Part shown: piece after piece, positions 37,001 through 45,016 of the stretch
How the letters are laid out: each line of letters opens with the position of its first letter
Position numbering within the stretch: the stretch's first letter is position 1
Source: CAYPPG01 sp964412555
GTDB taxonomy: Bacteria > Hinthialibacterota > Hinthialibacteria > Hinthialibacterales > Hinthialibacteraceae
DNA: 64,000 bases
Direction: 5' to 3'
NCBI GenBank assembly: GCA_964412555.1
Contig: CAYPPG010000005.1
Coordinates: 62,001 to 126,000, forward strand
The notes under the pieces: model-generated
Seen by the model: the letters and a program-made list of their open reading frames with translations, nothing else
Databases searched by the model: none
Told to the model about the DNA's origin: nothing
Made by a program: the position numbers and the translations under genes

Positions 37001-39276
37001 CTTGTGATGGCAATGCACCGGAAATCGTCGAAATCATCTTGACGCATGGAACTCCTGTCCTGCTCCGCGGATACGATGATACAGGAACGTTGGTCTCAAT
37101 CGTCGGTGATCCAGGCAGCGATCCGTCCGTCACTCATTCGCTCTTGTTGACCAGCCCGACTGGTATCCGGGAAATCCACGTCGAAGGCGCAGAAATGTGT
37201 ATCTTGCGAATTTGCTGGCGTTGTGAAGGCCGACCTCAAATTCCGACGGAACTTCCTACATTTCCGCCGATTGAACGCACGCCGACCATCACGATTCCGG
37301 AAATCCCCGCCGGTACAGTAATTGTTACGGATAATCTCTTGAAATACCAAGACCTGAGCAATGGCCAAGATTATGATACAGCCGAGAACCGTGCCTTGGT
37401 TGTCCGTTGGAGATTCGAACAGACGGATGTCAGAGATTTCCATGTGTATGTGGGCACCGGCGACCGATTGGCACAATACCAGTTCTTGGGAAGAACGGCC
37501 ACTGCTCAAACCAACTTCTTGGTGTGGAGTGATAATTCTCCGCGTATCGATGTTGCGTTTAAAGAGGGACCTCAATTTGGTCAAAGTTATCAATTCCGTG
37601 TATTTGCCATCACCGAAGAAGGTACCCCACGACCGATTTATGGCCCACTTAGTAATGACGGTCCTGTGGAATTCCTTGAAGGGGAAGACATAGAACCGAT
37701 CTTCACTCGTATTCCTACTGCGCTTCCGACTCTTCCGCCCGGTGTAGGACGAGATTGCGTAGTTGCGGATGATATCTATACGGCTTCGGCTGCTAATTTG
37801 AGTGCGGTGAATTTGGGCGCGGTGGAAATTGAGGAAGCCCTTCTGCCCGATGGTTCCCCTGTACATCTTTCCGTAAAAGATTGTAACGGGAACGGGCAGC
37901 TGGATGTAGAAATCCCCTGGTCGGAATCCAACGCGACTCGTCCAGCCAAGATCGTGATGTCACCGAATCTGTGCGAAGGAAACGCTCCCCGCTTTGTCGA
38001 AATTTTCCTGACCCACGGTACGCCGATTGTTCTTTATGCATATAATGATGCAGGAACATTGGTCGATATTGCCGCCGATCCGGGGAGTGATCCTACTCAA
38101 CTGAATGTTCTGGTTCTTGCAGCCGCCTCCGGTATTCGAACGATTGAAATCGAAGGGGCAGAAATTTGCATTCTGAGAATCTGTTGGCGTTGTGTCGGTG
38201 ATATTCTGGATGAGACTCCAGTTCCGGACTATACACCTGATTTTGATTTCACTCCGATTATCCCGGATCGAACCCCGATCTTTCCCGATTTTACACCAAT
38301 CGGAACTCCAATCCTTCCGGATATGTCCCCATTCCCGCCAGACTTTACACCGCCAATGCCGGATATGACACCAATGTTTCCAGAAATCACTCCTACACCA
38401 GGGCGTGAAGAGATACCTCCAGCTCCGGCAGTATGGGTATCCGATACTGTAGATACATTTGCAGATATCAGTAATGGTAAAGATTACGACTGGTTGGATT
38501 TCCGTGATCTTGTTATTCGTTGGAATTTTGACTTCATGGATGTGGAAGATTATCACATTTATGTAAAGTCCTCGAAAATTCCAACCTATGTATTTTTAGG
38601 CCGAACAAGGACAGGTCTGATAGATCATTTTGTTTGGATGTCGAATAGCGCGCTTGTCGCTTTCAATTTCAAAAGTGGTCCACAATTTGGCGAAAAATAT
38701 ATGTTTAAAGTATTTCCGATTCGACCGGCTGGAAGCGTACCGAGAGCGCATGGCCCCTTTGAAAATGCAGGACCGGTCGAGCTTCTTGAAGATACTTTTC
38801 CGCATCCGGATCGTACTCCGTTACTTCCTGATCTGACACCGACAACTATACCCGATTTTACTCCTCCATTTTTGGATGAAACTCCATTTCCAGATCGCAC
38901 GCCAATTATTCCACCTAATCTCACTCCCGGTATTGAACCCACTTTATGGCCGCCGCCGGATATGACCCCCATTGGAGAACCGACTTTGGGACCGCCGCCG
39001 GATATGACCCCACTGGGAGAACCGACTTTAGCGCCGCCACCGCCCGAGCCGACGGAGATGCCGCCTGAGCCGACTTTAGGGCCGCCACCGCCCGAACCGA
39101 CGGAGATGCCACCTGAGCCGACTTTAGCGCCGCCGCCGCCCGAGCCGACGGAGATGCCGCCTGAGCCGACTTTAGGGCCGCCACCGCCCGAACCGACGGA
39201 GATGCCACCTGAGCCGACTTTAGCGCCGCCGCCGCCCGAGCCGACGGAAATGCCGACTGACGAACCTCCACTTTGA
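34093..39276 (+). CDS. Giant secreted modular protein (Fn3-like and six-Cys modules, Pro-rich tail)
   Basis: It has 1,727 residues, with a signal peptide 1-20. Two module types alternate. Four Fn3-like A modules lie near 49-171, 406-524, 1075-1194 and 1447-1565 (IVTD...DLSNG.D.D...LV.RW, YH.YV, FLGRT, GPQFG..Y.F.V). Five B modules of 146 residues lie at 196-341, 548-693, 726-871, 899-1044 and 1222-1367. Each B module has six Cys at matching sites (B1: 196, 238, 268, 333, 338, 341) and motifs LPDGSP, DC.GDG.LDV.IPW.ESNA, LTHGTP and GAE.CI.RICW.C. Linkers are TP-rich and the tail (1566-1727) is Pro/Thr/Glu repeats. No catalytic motif was seen. A surface adhesin or scaffold is likely; no anchor signal was found. 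Confidence 0.8.
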   Translation: MKKFSFLVLAMAVLSLSAFASPSVFSHAGSYLSQIPLETPLIIAPNEPSVIVTDNILTFQDLSNDIDRDPEDNRSLVVRWSGMNAEEISEYHIYVMQSEKEQAAFLGHTSGTETELFVWEPGARNTAITFRNGPQYRNQYKFGVYALKKSPGRGEKPFFGPYWTNGFVEFLPEEEEVEPTSTPTPTATQIATAGVCVEAGDFYTAPVSGLSEVQLGGVIIREAILPDGNPAPLSVSDCDGDGNLDVQVPWTESNALQFATINFTQEICDGFAPKIVEIVLTHGTPIELRAKDDSGVVVSVTGDPGNDPTVVQSFLLSSVTGIRTIDIIGAEICILRICWQCEGEIPTPTPQGPDETPVPQDTPIPEDTPIPEETPPIIDTPIVIQTPVVIETPLPVITPSIPIDTVIVTDTLADYMDLSGGIDVDPADSRELVIRWNFEFTDVKEYHLYVTVDDSFQRQFLGRTVSGDATHFLWKAGAQRLNQTFQEGPQFGKSYLFEVFAIRAAGAPRRFYGPFAADGSVGFREGEEEKPTPEPTAEPTTMPGEMHCVQADDMYDATVDALSTVTLGSITITEAILPDGSPAPLQIQDCDGDGLMNLIIPWSQSNAMQFAMIEFGSDVCGGTAPPTVEIVMSHGTAVTIYGYDDNGMLVDTATDSGNDPTLYHSFVLSNADGIRYLEIDGAEMCVYRICWYCEEETPPPPMDITPEPPLDTTPLPTIGPGPLLNCVEAGEFYSAPVENLTQVDLGVVTILPGSLPDGSMVELSVSDCNGDGDLDVNVPWTESNATQFAVIQFSEEVCGGDPPTSVEVVLTHGTPIELRAIDDNGSVVATAGDPGSDFSVEQSFTLSSPTGIRMIEIEGAEICIMKICWRCFDMLITPTPQIGPVTPEPTQEPSQRLRCVSANQFYTAEQTGLSIVQLGPVFIREALLPDGSPVNLSVTDCNDDGRLDVNLPWSESNASRPAVIKFAEETCDGNAPEIVEIILTHGTPVLLRGYDDTGTLVSIVGDPGSDPSVTHSLLLTSPTGIREIHVEGAEMCILRICWRCEGRPQIPTELPTFPPIERTPTITIPEIPAGTVIVTDNLLKYQDLSNGQDYDTAENRALVVRWRFEQTDVRDFHVYVGTGDRLAQYQFLGRTATAQTNFLVWSDNSPRIDVAFKEGPQFGQSYQFRVFAITEEGTPRPIYGPLSNDGPVEFLEGEDIEPIFTRIPTALPTLPPGVGRDCVVADDIYTASAANLSAVNLGAVEIEEALLPDGSPVHLSVKDCNGNGQLDVEIPWSESNATRPAKIVMSPNLCEGNAPRFVEIFLTHGTPIVLYAYNDAGTLVDIAADPGSDPTQLNVLVLAAASGIRTIEIEGAEICILRICWRCVGDILDETPVPDYTPDFDFTPIIPDRTPIFPDFTPIGTPILPDMSPFPPDFTPPMPDMTPMFPEITPTPGREEIPPAPAVWVSDTVDTFADISNGKDYDWLDFRDLVIRWNFDFMDVEDYHIYVKSSKIPTYVFLGRTRTGLIDHFVWMSNSALVAFNFKSGPQFGEKYMFKVFPIRPAGSVPRAHGPFENAGPVELLEDTFPHPDRTPLLPDLTPTTIPDFTPPFLDETPFPDRTPIIPPNLTPGIEPTLWPPPDMTPIGEPTLGPPPDMTPLGEPTLAPPPPEPTEMPPEPTLGPPPPEPTEMPPEPTLAPPPPEPTEMPPEPTLGPPPPEPTEMPPEPTLAPPPPEPTEMPTDEPPL
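39031..39267 (+). repeat. 48-bp in-frame tandem repeat in Pro-rich tail
   Basis: Five units of 48 bp (39031, 39079, 39127, 39175, 39223, the last shortened) encode TL(A/G)PPPPEPTEMPPEP. Units 2 and 4 are identical and differ from 1, 3 and 5, so the array grew by 96-bp duplication. It is likely variable in length between strains. Confidence 0.85.
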
Positions 39277-39304
39277 TAAGAGGAGAAAGAATTTTTATAA
39301 ATTT

Positions 39305-39330
39305 AGGGCGGTCGGATGGCCGCCCTTTTA
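39305..39330. terminator. Rho-independent terminator between convergent genes
   Basis: A 7-bp stem AGGGCGG / CCGCCCT with an 8-base loop and TTTTA follows the giant gene. It overlaps the stop of the convergent TPR gene. Confidence 0.75.
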
Positions 39331-40089
39331 TTGCTTTTTCTCTTCGGCATCAGCCGTGGCCTTTACAATTTTGTTTTTTTTGTCCGGCTGACCGCACTCT
39401 TTCCCAACCGCACCGCAATTTTGGCAAACCCATACCTCATCGGCCTGAACGACAAGAAAAAGACCGAATGCGATTGTCGGGATTCCCAACAATCCCCAAA
39501 ACGAAATGATCATCGAAAGGGTAATGATCATACCTACCAATATGATGCCGAACGTTATTTTTGGATCATAGCGTGGACGCATCTCTTTATCGATCAATCC
39601 CTCACAGCGAATACAGGGAGGGTAATATTCGGCCGAGATTTCAACTGGTTTGCTTTTCCCGTCGTCAAATTTCGGAATATCTTTTTGTTGATCCTCTCCT
39701 TTATCATCCTCGATTTTTTCGAAGGTCATTTCATGAAAATCATCTTCTTCCGACGGAGGAGGTTGTTCGACTTCTGGTTGAGAATCCTCATGCTCTCTGT
39801 TGATAATTTTTTGAAACAAAGAGTGTTGGCGGATATTATCCATTTCTTTATCTTTTTTCGCCCACTCCAAACAGATTGGATTTAATTGAGACGCCCGGCT
39901 TAAATAAACCAATGCATTATCCGTATCCTCCATCATGGAAAAGCAGCAGGCAAGATTGTATAACGCTTCATGGAACTCCGGTTCTTCCATGACCGCATCC
40001 TGGAAAAATTTCGAAGCTTTGGTGTATTCTCCTTTGTTGAAGAGAACCAAACCTTCATCAAACAAATTCTTCGCTTGATTCGGCGGCAT
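39328..40089 (-). CDS. TPR membrane protein with zinc ribbon split by a membrane hairpin
   Basis: It has 253 residues. TPR repeats occupy about 1-100 (AKNLFDEGLVLFNKGEYTKASKFFQDAV, ALYNLACCFSMMEDTDNALVYLSRA). An acidic linker follows. Near 157 the first knuckle CIRCEG appears, then a pair of hydrophobic helices (KITFGIILVGMIITLSMIISFWGLLGIPTIAFGLFLVV), then the second knuckle CQNCGAVGKECG. The C-terminus is basic. A zinc ribbon divided by a membrane hairpin is unusual but is seen in some membrane zinc-ribbon proteins. GCAGGAG precedes the start. The role is unknown. Confidence 0.7.
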   Translation of the reverse strand: MPPNQAKNLFDEGLVLFNKGEYTKASKFFQDAVMEEPEFHEALYNLACCFSMMEDTDNALVYLSRASQLNPICLEWAKKDKEMDNIRQHSLFQKIINREHEDSQPEVEQPPPSEEDDFHEMTFEKIEDDKGEDQQKDIPKFDDGKSKPVEISAEYYPPCIRCEGLIDKEMRPRYDPKITFGIILVGMIITLSMIISFWGLLGIPTIAFGLFLVVQADEVWVCQNCGAVGKECGQPDKKNKIVKATADAEEKKQ

Positions 40090-40292
40090 GTGTTTTGTCT
40101 CCTGCCTCGAAAATGAAGCTGAAAAATGTATTTTTGAAGCGCTTAAATTATGCGCATTGATTTATCCACATTCTTTATATTGTTTCAAGAACACCAACTT
40201 CATTTTGTAGGTATATCATAGCAATTTTTCAGGGGAATTTCCATGTTGATATTAGCATTGGTGTAATTTCGATAAAATTTTCAAAAATGGAC

Positions 40293-40321
40293 TTGACACC
40301 ACTATATATTGGGGTTATTAT
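40293..40321 (+). promoter_or_regulatory. Sigma-70-type promoter for nrdJ
   Basis: TTGACA (40293-40298), 17 bp, TATTAT (40316-40321). The spacer contains an NrdR-box-like palindrome (40299-40314), so a repressor bound there would block RNA polymerase. Confidence 0.75.
40299..40314 (+). promoter_or_regulatory. NrdR-box-like operator
   Basis: CCACTATATATTGGGG matches the published NrdR consensus (acaCwATATATwGtgt) at 13 of 16 positions, including the whole central C-W-ATATAT-W-G core. It lies inside the promoter spacer. NrdR, an ATP-cone repressor, represses ribonucleotide reductase genes when dATP is high. A second tandem box, usual at these promoters, is not obvious. Confidence 0.65.
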
Positions 40322-40406
40322 GCAAGTCCACCTCAATGGGTAGAACGACATGGTTTTTCATAAGTGGTTGGAATTTTTGAATTTATTCAATATAAGGAGT
40401 TGAGGG

Positions 40407-43178
40407 ATGGTACTAGCGGACAAACAACAAATGAAACAAATTGAACGAAATCACTCGCAAAATTCCGATTTTGCCAAAGAGGCCAAAGGATTGCACTTCT
40501 CCCGCTACTATACAAAAGCGGGAGAAAATCCCTTTGATCAAGTAGAATGGGAGAAAAGAAGCGCAACGATTACCGGAGAAAATGGAGAAATCATCTTCGA
40601 ACAGAAGGATGTCGAGTTTCCCCGTTCTTGGTCACAGATGGCTACAAATGTGGTAGTTTCAAAATATTTTCGCGGCCAATTGGGGACAACACAAAGGGAA
40701 ACGAGCGTCCGGCAATTGATTTCGCGTGTGGTGAACGCCATTGTGAGCTGGGGAGAACGGCAATACTATTATGCCTCGGCGGATGACCGGGATACATTTC
40801 GAGACGAGCTCACTTATTTACTCCTTCATCAGCATGCTTCGTTCAACAGTCCTGTCTGGTTCAACTGCGGGGTGGAAAAAACGCCTCAGTGTTCGGCCTG
40901 TTTCATCAATTCTGTGGAAGATACGATGGAATCGATTTTGCATTTGGCCAAGACTGAGGGGATGCTGTTCAAATTCGGTTCGGGAACGGGTACCAATCTA
41001 TCTCCCATCCGTTCTTCCAAAGAATCGTTGGCCGGTGGTGGAACGGCTTCCGGGCCGGTGTCTTTCATGAAAGGGTACGATGCCTTTGCCGGGGTGATCA
41101 AATCCGGTGGGAAAACCCGGCGGGCGGCCAAAATGGTCATTCTGAATGTCGATCACCCTGACATTGTTGATTTCATTTTGTGCAAAGAGCGTGAAGAACG
41201 CAAAGCGTGGACATTGATCGATTCGGGATATGACGGCTCTTTCAATGGAGAAGCGTATAGTTCCATTTTCTTTCAGAACTCCAACAACAGCGTGCGCGTG
41301 ACGGAAGAATTCATGAAAGCCGTGGAAAACGACGCCGATTGGCCGACTCGTTATGTCAGAACCGGCGAAACGTGCAAAATCTACAAAGCACGTGATTTGC
41401 TGCGTATGATTGCACAATCGACACATGTCTGTGGGGATCCCGGCATGCAGTTCGATACGACCGTCAACCAGTGGCATACCTGCCCGAATTCCGGTCGGAT
41501 CAACGCGTCGAATCCTTGCTCTGAATATATGTTCCTCGATGATTCGGCCTGCAACCTCGCTTCGTTGAACTTGCTCAAATTTCTACAAGAAGACGGGAAT
41601 TTAAATTTGGAAGGCTATAAACACGCTATCGACATTGTAATTTCCGCACAAGAAATCATTGTAGACAATGCGGGCTATCCGACGCCAAAGATCGAAGAGA
41701 ACAGCCACCTTTTCCGCCCGTTGGGATTGGGATATGCCAATCTCGGCGCCTTGTTGATGGCGAAGGGATATCCGTACGACAGCGAATCCGGCCGCAGTTA
41801 TGCCGGCGCGGTTACCTCGATTCTGTGCGGGGAAGCCTATCTGCAAAGCGCGCGGATTGCGCGGGAAATGGGGCCGTTCAAGCGCTTTCACATCAATCGC
41901 GAACCGATGCTCAATGTCATGCGCATGCATCGGGATGCCTCCTATACCATCAACAAAGAGTTGGTGCCCGACACAGTCTATGAAGAAGCGCATACGGTTT
42001 GGGAAAAAGCGGTGGAGTTGGGTGAGCAGTTCGGTTACCGCAATGCACAAACGACAGTGTTGGCGCCGACCGGTACCATCGGTTTCATGATGGACTGCGA
42101 CACGACCGGCGTGGAACCGGATATCGCGCTTGTCAAATACAAAAAGTTAGTCGGGGGCGGCATGTTGAAGATGGTCAACACGACGGTCTCGAAAGCGCTC
42201 AAGCAGCTGGGATACATTCCAGAAGAGATTGACGAAATCATCGCCTATATCGATCAGAACGACACCATCGAGGGCGCACCGCATTTGAAAGAGGAGCATT
42301 TGCCCGTCTTCGACTGCGCCTTCAAACCGAAAAAGGGGAACCGTTCGATTCATTATATGGGGCACCTTAAAATGATGAGCGCGGTGCAGCCGTTTATTTC
42401 CGGCGCGATTTCAAAAACGATCAACATGCCGGAGGAAGCGACTGTCAAGGAAATCGAAAAGGCTTATATTGAATCGTGGAAGATGGGACTCAAAGCAGTC
42501 GCCATTTACCGCGACGGCTGTAAGCGTACCCAGCCGCTGAACACGTCCTCCTCGTCGAAAATCGAGGACGGCGAAAAAGAAATCGAGGAAGTGCGCAAAC
42601 CGTACCGGCGGCGTTTGCCGGATGAACGCGAGGCCTTTACGCACAAATTCAGCATCGCCGGGCACGAAGGCTACATCACCGTCGGTTTGTATCCGGACGG
42701 CAATCCCGGTGAAATTTTCCTCACAATGGCGAAGGAAGGCAGTGTAGTTTCCGGCCTCATGGACGGATTCGCTACGGCCATCTCGTTAGCGCTGCAATAC
42801 GGTGTGCCGCTGAAAGTATTGGTGAACAAGTTCGCGCACACTCGCTTCGAACCGGCGGGAATGACCAACAACCGGGAGATCCCCATCGCCAAATCGATCT
42901 TGGATTACATTTTCCGGTGGTTGTCATCGAAATTCTTGACCGATGATGAAAAAGAAGCGATCGGCGTGATCAACCGCGGCAAAAAGACAACGGCGCACGA
43001 CTTGGCGATGGCGGCCCAAAACGGAGACATGGAAAAATCATCCGACCAACGGCTCGACGCCTTTTCCTTCCAGTCGCAGGAAGATGCGCCTCCGTGCCAT
43101 GAGTGCGGGGCGATTATGATACGGAGCGGGGCGTGTTATAAATGTATGAACTGTGGGGCGACGAGCGGGTGCTCGTAA
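40407..43178 (+). CDS. nrdJ: Adenosylcobalamin-dependent ribonucleotide reductase (class II)
   Basis: It has 923 residues and reduces ribonucleotides to deoxyribonucleotides using adenosylcobalamin as radical source, with or without oxygen. The class II catalytic core is evident in SFNSPVWFNCGV (145-156), CSACFINSVEDTMESI (162-177), GSGTGTNLSPIRSS and the active-site NPCSE (369-373). The C-terminus has a CHECG...CYKCMNCG tail that can bind zinc and relay electrons. The N-terminus (about 1-70) is long and variable. No NrdA or NrdD is in the window. It has its own promoter with an NrdR-box-like site. Confidence 0.95.
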   Translation: MVLADKQQMKQIERNHSQNSDFAKEAKGLHFSRYYTKAGENPFDQVEWEKRSATITGENGEIIFEQKDVEFPRSWSQMATNVVVSKYFRGQLGTTQRETSVRQLISRVVNAIVSWGERQYYYASADDRDTFRDELTYLLLHQHASFNSPVWFNCGVEKTPQCSACFINSVEDTMESILHLAKTEGMLFKFGSGTGTNLSPIRSSKESLAGGGTASGPVSFMKGYDAFAGVIKSGGKTRRAAKMVILNVDHPDIVDFILCKEREERKAWTLIDSGYDGSFNGEAYSSIFFQNSNNSVRVTEEFMKAVENDADWPTRYVRTGETCKIYKARDLLRMIAQSTHVCGDPGMQFDTTVNQWHTCPNSGRINASNPCSEYMFLDDSACNLASLNLLKFLQEDGNLNLEGYKHAIDIVISAQEIIVDNAGYPTPKIEENSHLFRPLGLGYANLGALLMAKGYPYDSESGRSYAGAVTSILCGEAYLQSARIAREMGPFKRFHINREPMLNVMRMHRDASYTINKELVPDTVYEEAHTVWEKAVELGEQFGYRNAQTTVLAPTGTIGFMMDCDTTGVEPDIALVKYKKLVGGGMLKMVNTTVSKALKQLGYIPEEIDEIIAYIDQNDTIEGAPHLKEEHLPVFDCAFKPKKGNRSIHYMGHLKMMSAVQPFISGAISKTINMPEEATVKEIEKAYIESWKMGLKAVAIYRDGCKRTQPLNTSSSSKIEDGEKEIEEVRKPYRRRLPDEREAFTHKFSIAGHEGYITVGLYPDGNPGEIFLTMAKEGSVVSGLMDGFATAISLALQYGVPLKVLVNKFAHTRFEPAGMTNNREIPIAKSILDYIFRWLSSKFLTDDEKEAIGVINRGKKTTAHDLAMAAQNGDMEKSSDQRLDAFSFQSQEDAPPCHECGAIMIRSGACYKCMNCGATSGCS

Positions 43179-43231
43179 TGCGTGACACATCCAACGGGAC
43201 TATACTTCGCTCCAATCACACACAACATCGT

Positions 43232-43900
43232 TTACACCAGTTTGTCGCGTTGGAGACACATTAGTGCTATAACCAAAGCAGGAATCGGATGATGTTGCTC
43301 TTTTGACAAATTGTTGTTCTTAGTATATGATTCTAGTTTTTGTTTAAGATCATTCAAATGCTCGTTGTTATTATCCCATGGCCGATAATTCGAGTCTAAA
43401 ATATCCTTCTGAAAAGCAGCCAGATCATTATTGGATAGAAATCCTCTTTCGCGAATAAGTTTCAGGCCATGCTGGAGTTGTTTGTCTGATTCCAAAATAT
43501 TAGCTGCTTCACGAAAAAATTTAAGGCCAAAATCAGTCAAATCCTTGCTTATAGCGAGGAGTACAGTTTGGAATTCGTTTTTATCGTTATGGTAATTGTA
43601 CCAAGGCTCCAAAGCAGGATACACAGAACACTCTTTTATTCGTTTTCTTTTTTTGTAAGAGATTAAAGGGCAATCCACACCAAGTGGTCCCGCTGGATAA
43701 AGATTCCAATTCGGATCATAAGTCGTGGCTATATCCAATGCTAATGCCCCAGTTTTTCCATCTCTTTGGTATTTGATGTAATCGAAGAGATCACGTTGTG
43801 ATTTACGGCGAAATACATAGAAAATTTTGGGGCTATCAACGAGGCGAAACTCAGGAAGATCCCGAGCCATCATTTCAAGAATTAGAGGTTTAATTATCAT
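43232..43900 (-). CDS. Hypothetical protein in accessory segment
   Basis: Not recognised. It has 222 residues and no signal peptide or membrane segment. The N-terminal part (FYVFRRKSQRDLFDYIKYQRDGKTGALALDIATTYDPNWNLYP) looks strand-helix and the C-terminal half is helical (LSNNDLAAFQKDILDSNY). It lies immediately after nrdJ in opposite orientation and begins a stretch of accessory and broken genes. There is no strong ribosome-binding site before its ATG. Confidence 0.5.
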   Translation of the reverse strand: MIIKPLILEMMARDLPEFRLVDSPKIFYVFRRKSQRDLFDYIKYQRDGKTGALALDIATTYDPNWNLYPAGPLGVDCPLISYKKRKRIKECSVYPALEPWYNYHNDKNEFQTVLLAISKDLTDFGLKFFREAANILESDKQLQHGLKLIRERGFLSNNDLAAFQKDILDSNYRPWDNNNEHLNDLKQKLESYTKNNNLSKEQHHPIPALVIALMCLQRDKLV

Positions 43901-43919
43901 AATCAGCTCATTCAGTCGT

Positions 43920-43952
43920 GTAGGATGGGTTACACATCATGACCCATCGATT
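43920..43952 (-). repeat. REP palindrome, family D, copy 1 (inverted)
   Basis: GTAGGATGGGT..ACCCATCGATT with arms GATGGGT / ACCCATC. It is inverted relative to the other three copies and lies 24 bp from the end of the transposase remnant, as expected for a REP/RAYT unit. Confidence 0.7.
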
Positions 43953-43975
43953 CAACTTCTCACTCCCTCACACAC

Positions 43976-44371
43976 CTACTCATCAAACCATCCGGCTCCG
44001 AATTCCCCCAAATCGGGATCATACCATTTCAAACGCACAAACCAATGAAAAGACGCCCATTTCCTTTCTGTGGGATTGTCAACATACCCATGCTTCACAG
44101 GATTGTAATGGATATAATTCAAATGATATTTATAGACTATTTCATCTCGGATAACATGTTCAAAAAAACGCCGTTGCCAGATGGATTGTTCTTTCATTTT
44201 CTTATATGAATCCGATTGAGAAAGATGTATTTTCACTTTTGCATGATACAATTGTGTGAAACGATCCTTGATCAACCGCCACTGGGTTGAATAATCCGTT
44301 TCATTTTCCGGTAATCGCCAAATCGTGTAGAGATGATTGGGGAATAAGACAATTGCATCGATGGATAAGGG
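43976..44371 (-). pseudogene. REP-associated tyrosine transposase (Y1/IS200-like) remnant
   Basis: The frame begins after a TAG (44372-44374) with PLSIDAIVLFPNHLYTIW and continues through DRFTQLYHAKVKIHL..., IWQRRFFEHVIRDE and YIHYNPVKHGYVDNP to the stop at 43976. These are hallmark blocks of REP-associated transposases. The N-terminal part is missing, and the HUH metal motif, normally HLH, reads HLY, so the enzyme should be inactive. A TTG at 44275 is only a nominal start. Confidence 0.75.
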
Positions 44372-44533
44372 CTATCTTTGACGAATGTGGTGAATTGAAT
44401 CTCGCAAGCAGCTTCGAGCGTATTCCTCATACTGCTTCTTGTTGTTCTTGGGGAGATCGGAAATCCATTCTTCGGTTTCCAGCGATTCCTCCAAATTCAA
44501 ATTTTCCTCATCGGAATATTTTGATTTGCTCAT
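44372..44533 (-). pseudogene. Antitoxin-like N-terminal fragment joined to transposase remnant
   Basis: It has 53 codons from ATG 44533 (GGGGAAAG upstream) to the TAG at 44372. EEWISDLPKNNKKQYEEYARSCLRD resembles the start of CopG-like antitoxins, in which a run of NIRIS should follow; here the chain stops instead. It is in the same frame as the transposase remnant beyond the stop, so the two pieces were probably joined by deletion. Confidence 0.4.
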
Positions 44534-44652
44534 TTCTTTCCCCAAAATACTTCTATGTCTATTATGTTATTTTTGAAATTTCAACAAAAGTCAATCAATC
44601 TGTCAAATCAGTTGCCGGCCTATTCAATAGATTTTCTATTCGATTGTAGAGA

Positions 44653-44685
44653 AATCGATGGGCCGTAATACGTGAGCCATCCTAC
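44653..44685 (+). repeat. REP palindrome, family D, copy 2
   Basis: AATCGATGGGCCGTAATACG... ending GCCATCCTAC; the opposite orientation to copy 1 on the other side of the transposase remnant. It includes the stop region of the antitoxin-like gene at 44682. Confidence 0.7.
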
Positions 44686-44948
44686 TGGATTATATATTTG
44701 CTAAAATTTTCCCGTTCAGGAACCGTTTTCCCTTCTTTGCTCTGCTGTATGCCTTGGCGAACGCTGGCGAGTGTTTCCGGATTTTCATAAAGCCACTTTT
44801 CTCTTTCGGGGATCTCTTCCGGTTCCAAAATGATACGCTGCTTTTCATCGCAGGTTCCCCGAAATCGTTTCACGCCTTTGGCAAGGTTGCTTATATTTAT
44901 GCGTCCTTCCGAATCGGTATGCAAAATTGTGCAGTTTTGTTGGGGCAT
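44682..44948 (-). CDS. Small antitoxin-like hypothetical protein
   Basis: It has 88 residues: a short strand-rich N-terminus (DSEGRINISNLAKGVKRF), then EPEEIPEREKWLYENPETLASVRQGIQQSKEGK, a pattern seen in orphan antitoxin-type proteins. No toxin gene follows it; downstream lie the antitoxin fragment and the transposase remnant. Its end overlaps REP copy 2. It is probably an orphan antitoxin. Confidence 0.5.
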   Translation of the reverse strand: MPQQNCTILHTDSEGRINISNLAKGVKRFRGTCDEKQRIILEPEEIPEREKWLYENPETLASVRQGIQQSKEGKTVPERENFSKYIIQ

Positions 44949-45016
44949 TCTGTTCCCAGTTTCTATATACCTTAATTTTTTAATATTGTATCACGATATT
45001 TTGTGACAATCCAGCA

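Larger units (their letters stand above)
40090..40406. other. Intergenic region upstream of nrdJ
   Basis: A 317-bp A+T-rich gap between divergent genes. It holds the nrdJ promoter and the NrdR-box-like site. No cobalamin riboswitch elements (B12 box, long structured leader) were recognised. Confidence 0.5.

Noticed and set aside
39031..39267. Regular repeats that could be taken for a CRISPR array
   Set aside because: The units are contiguous, have no spacers, are in frame in the giant protein and encode a Pro-rich tail.
40090..40406. Possible cobalamin riboswitch before the B12-dependent reductase gene
   Set aside because: No B12-box or long structured leader was seen; the region shows a simple promoter with an NrdR-box-like site.
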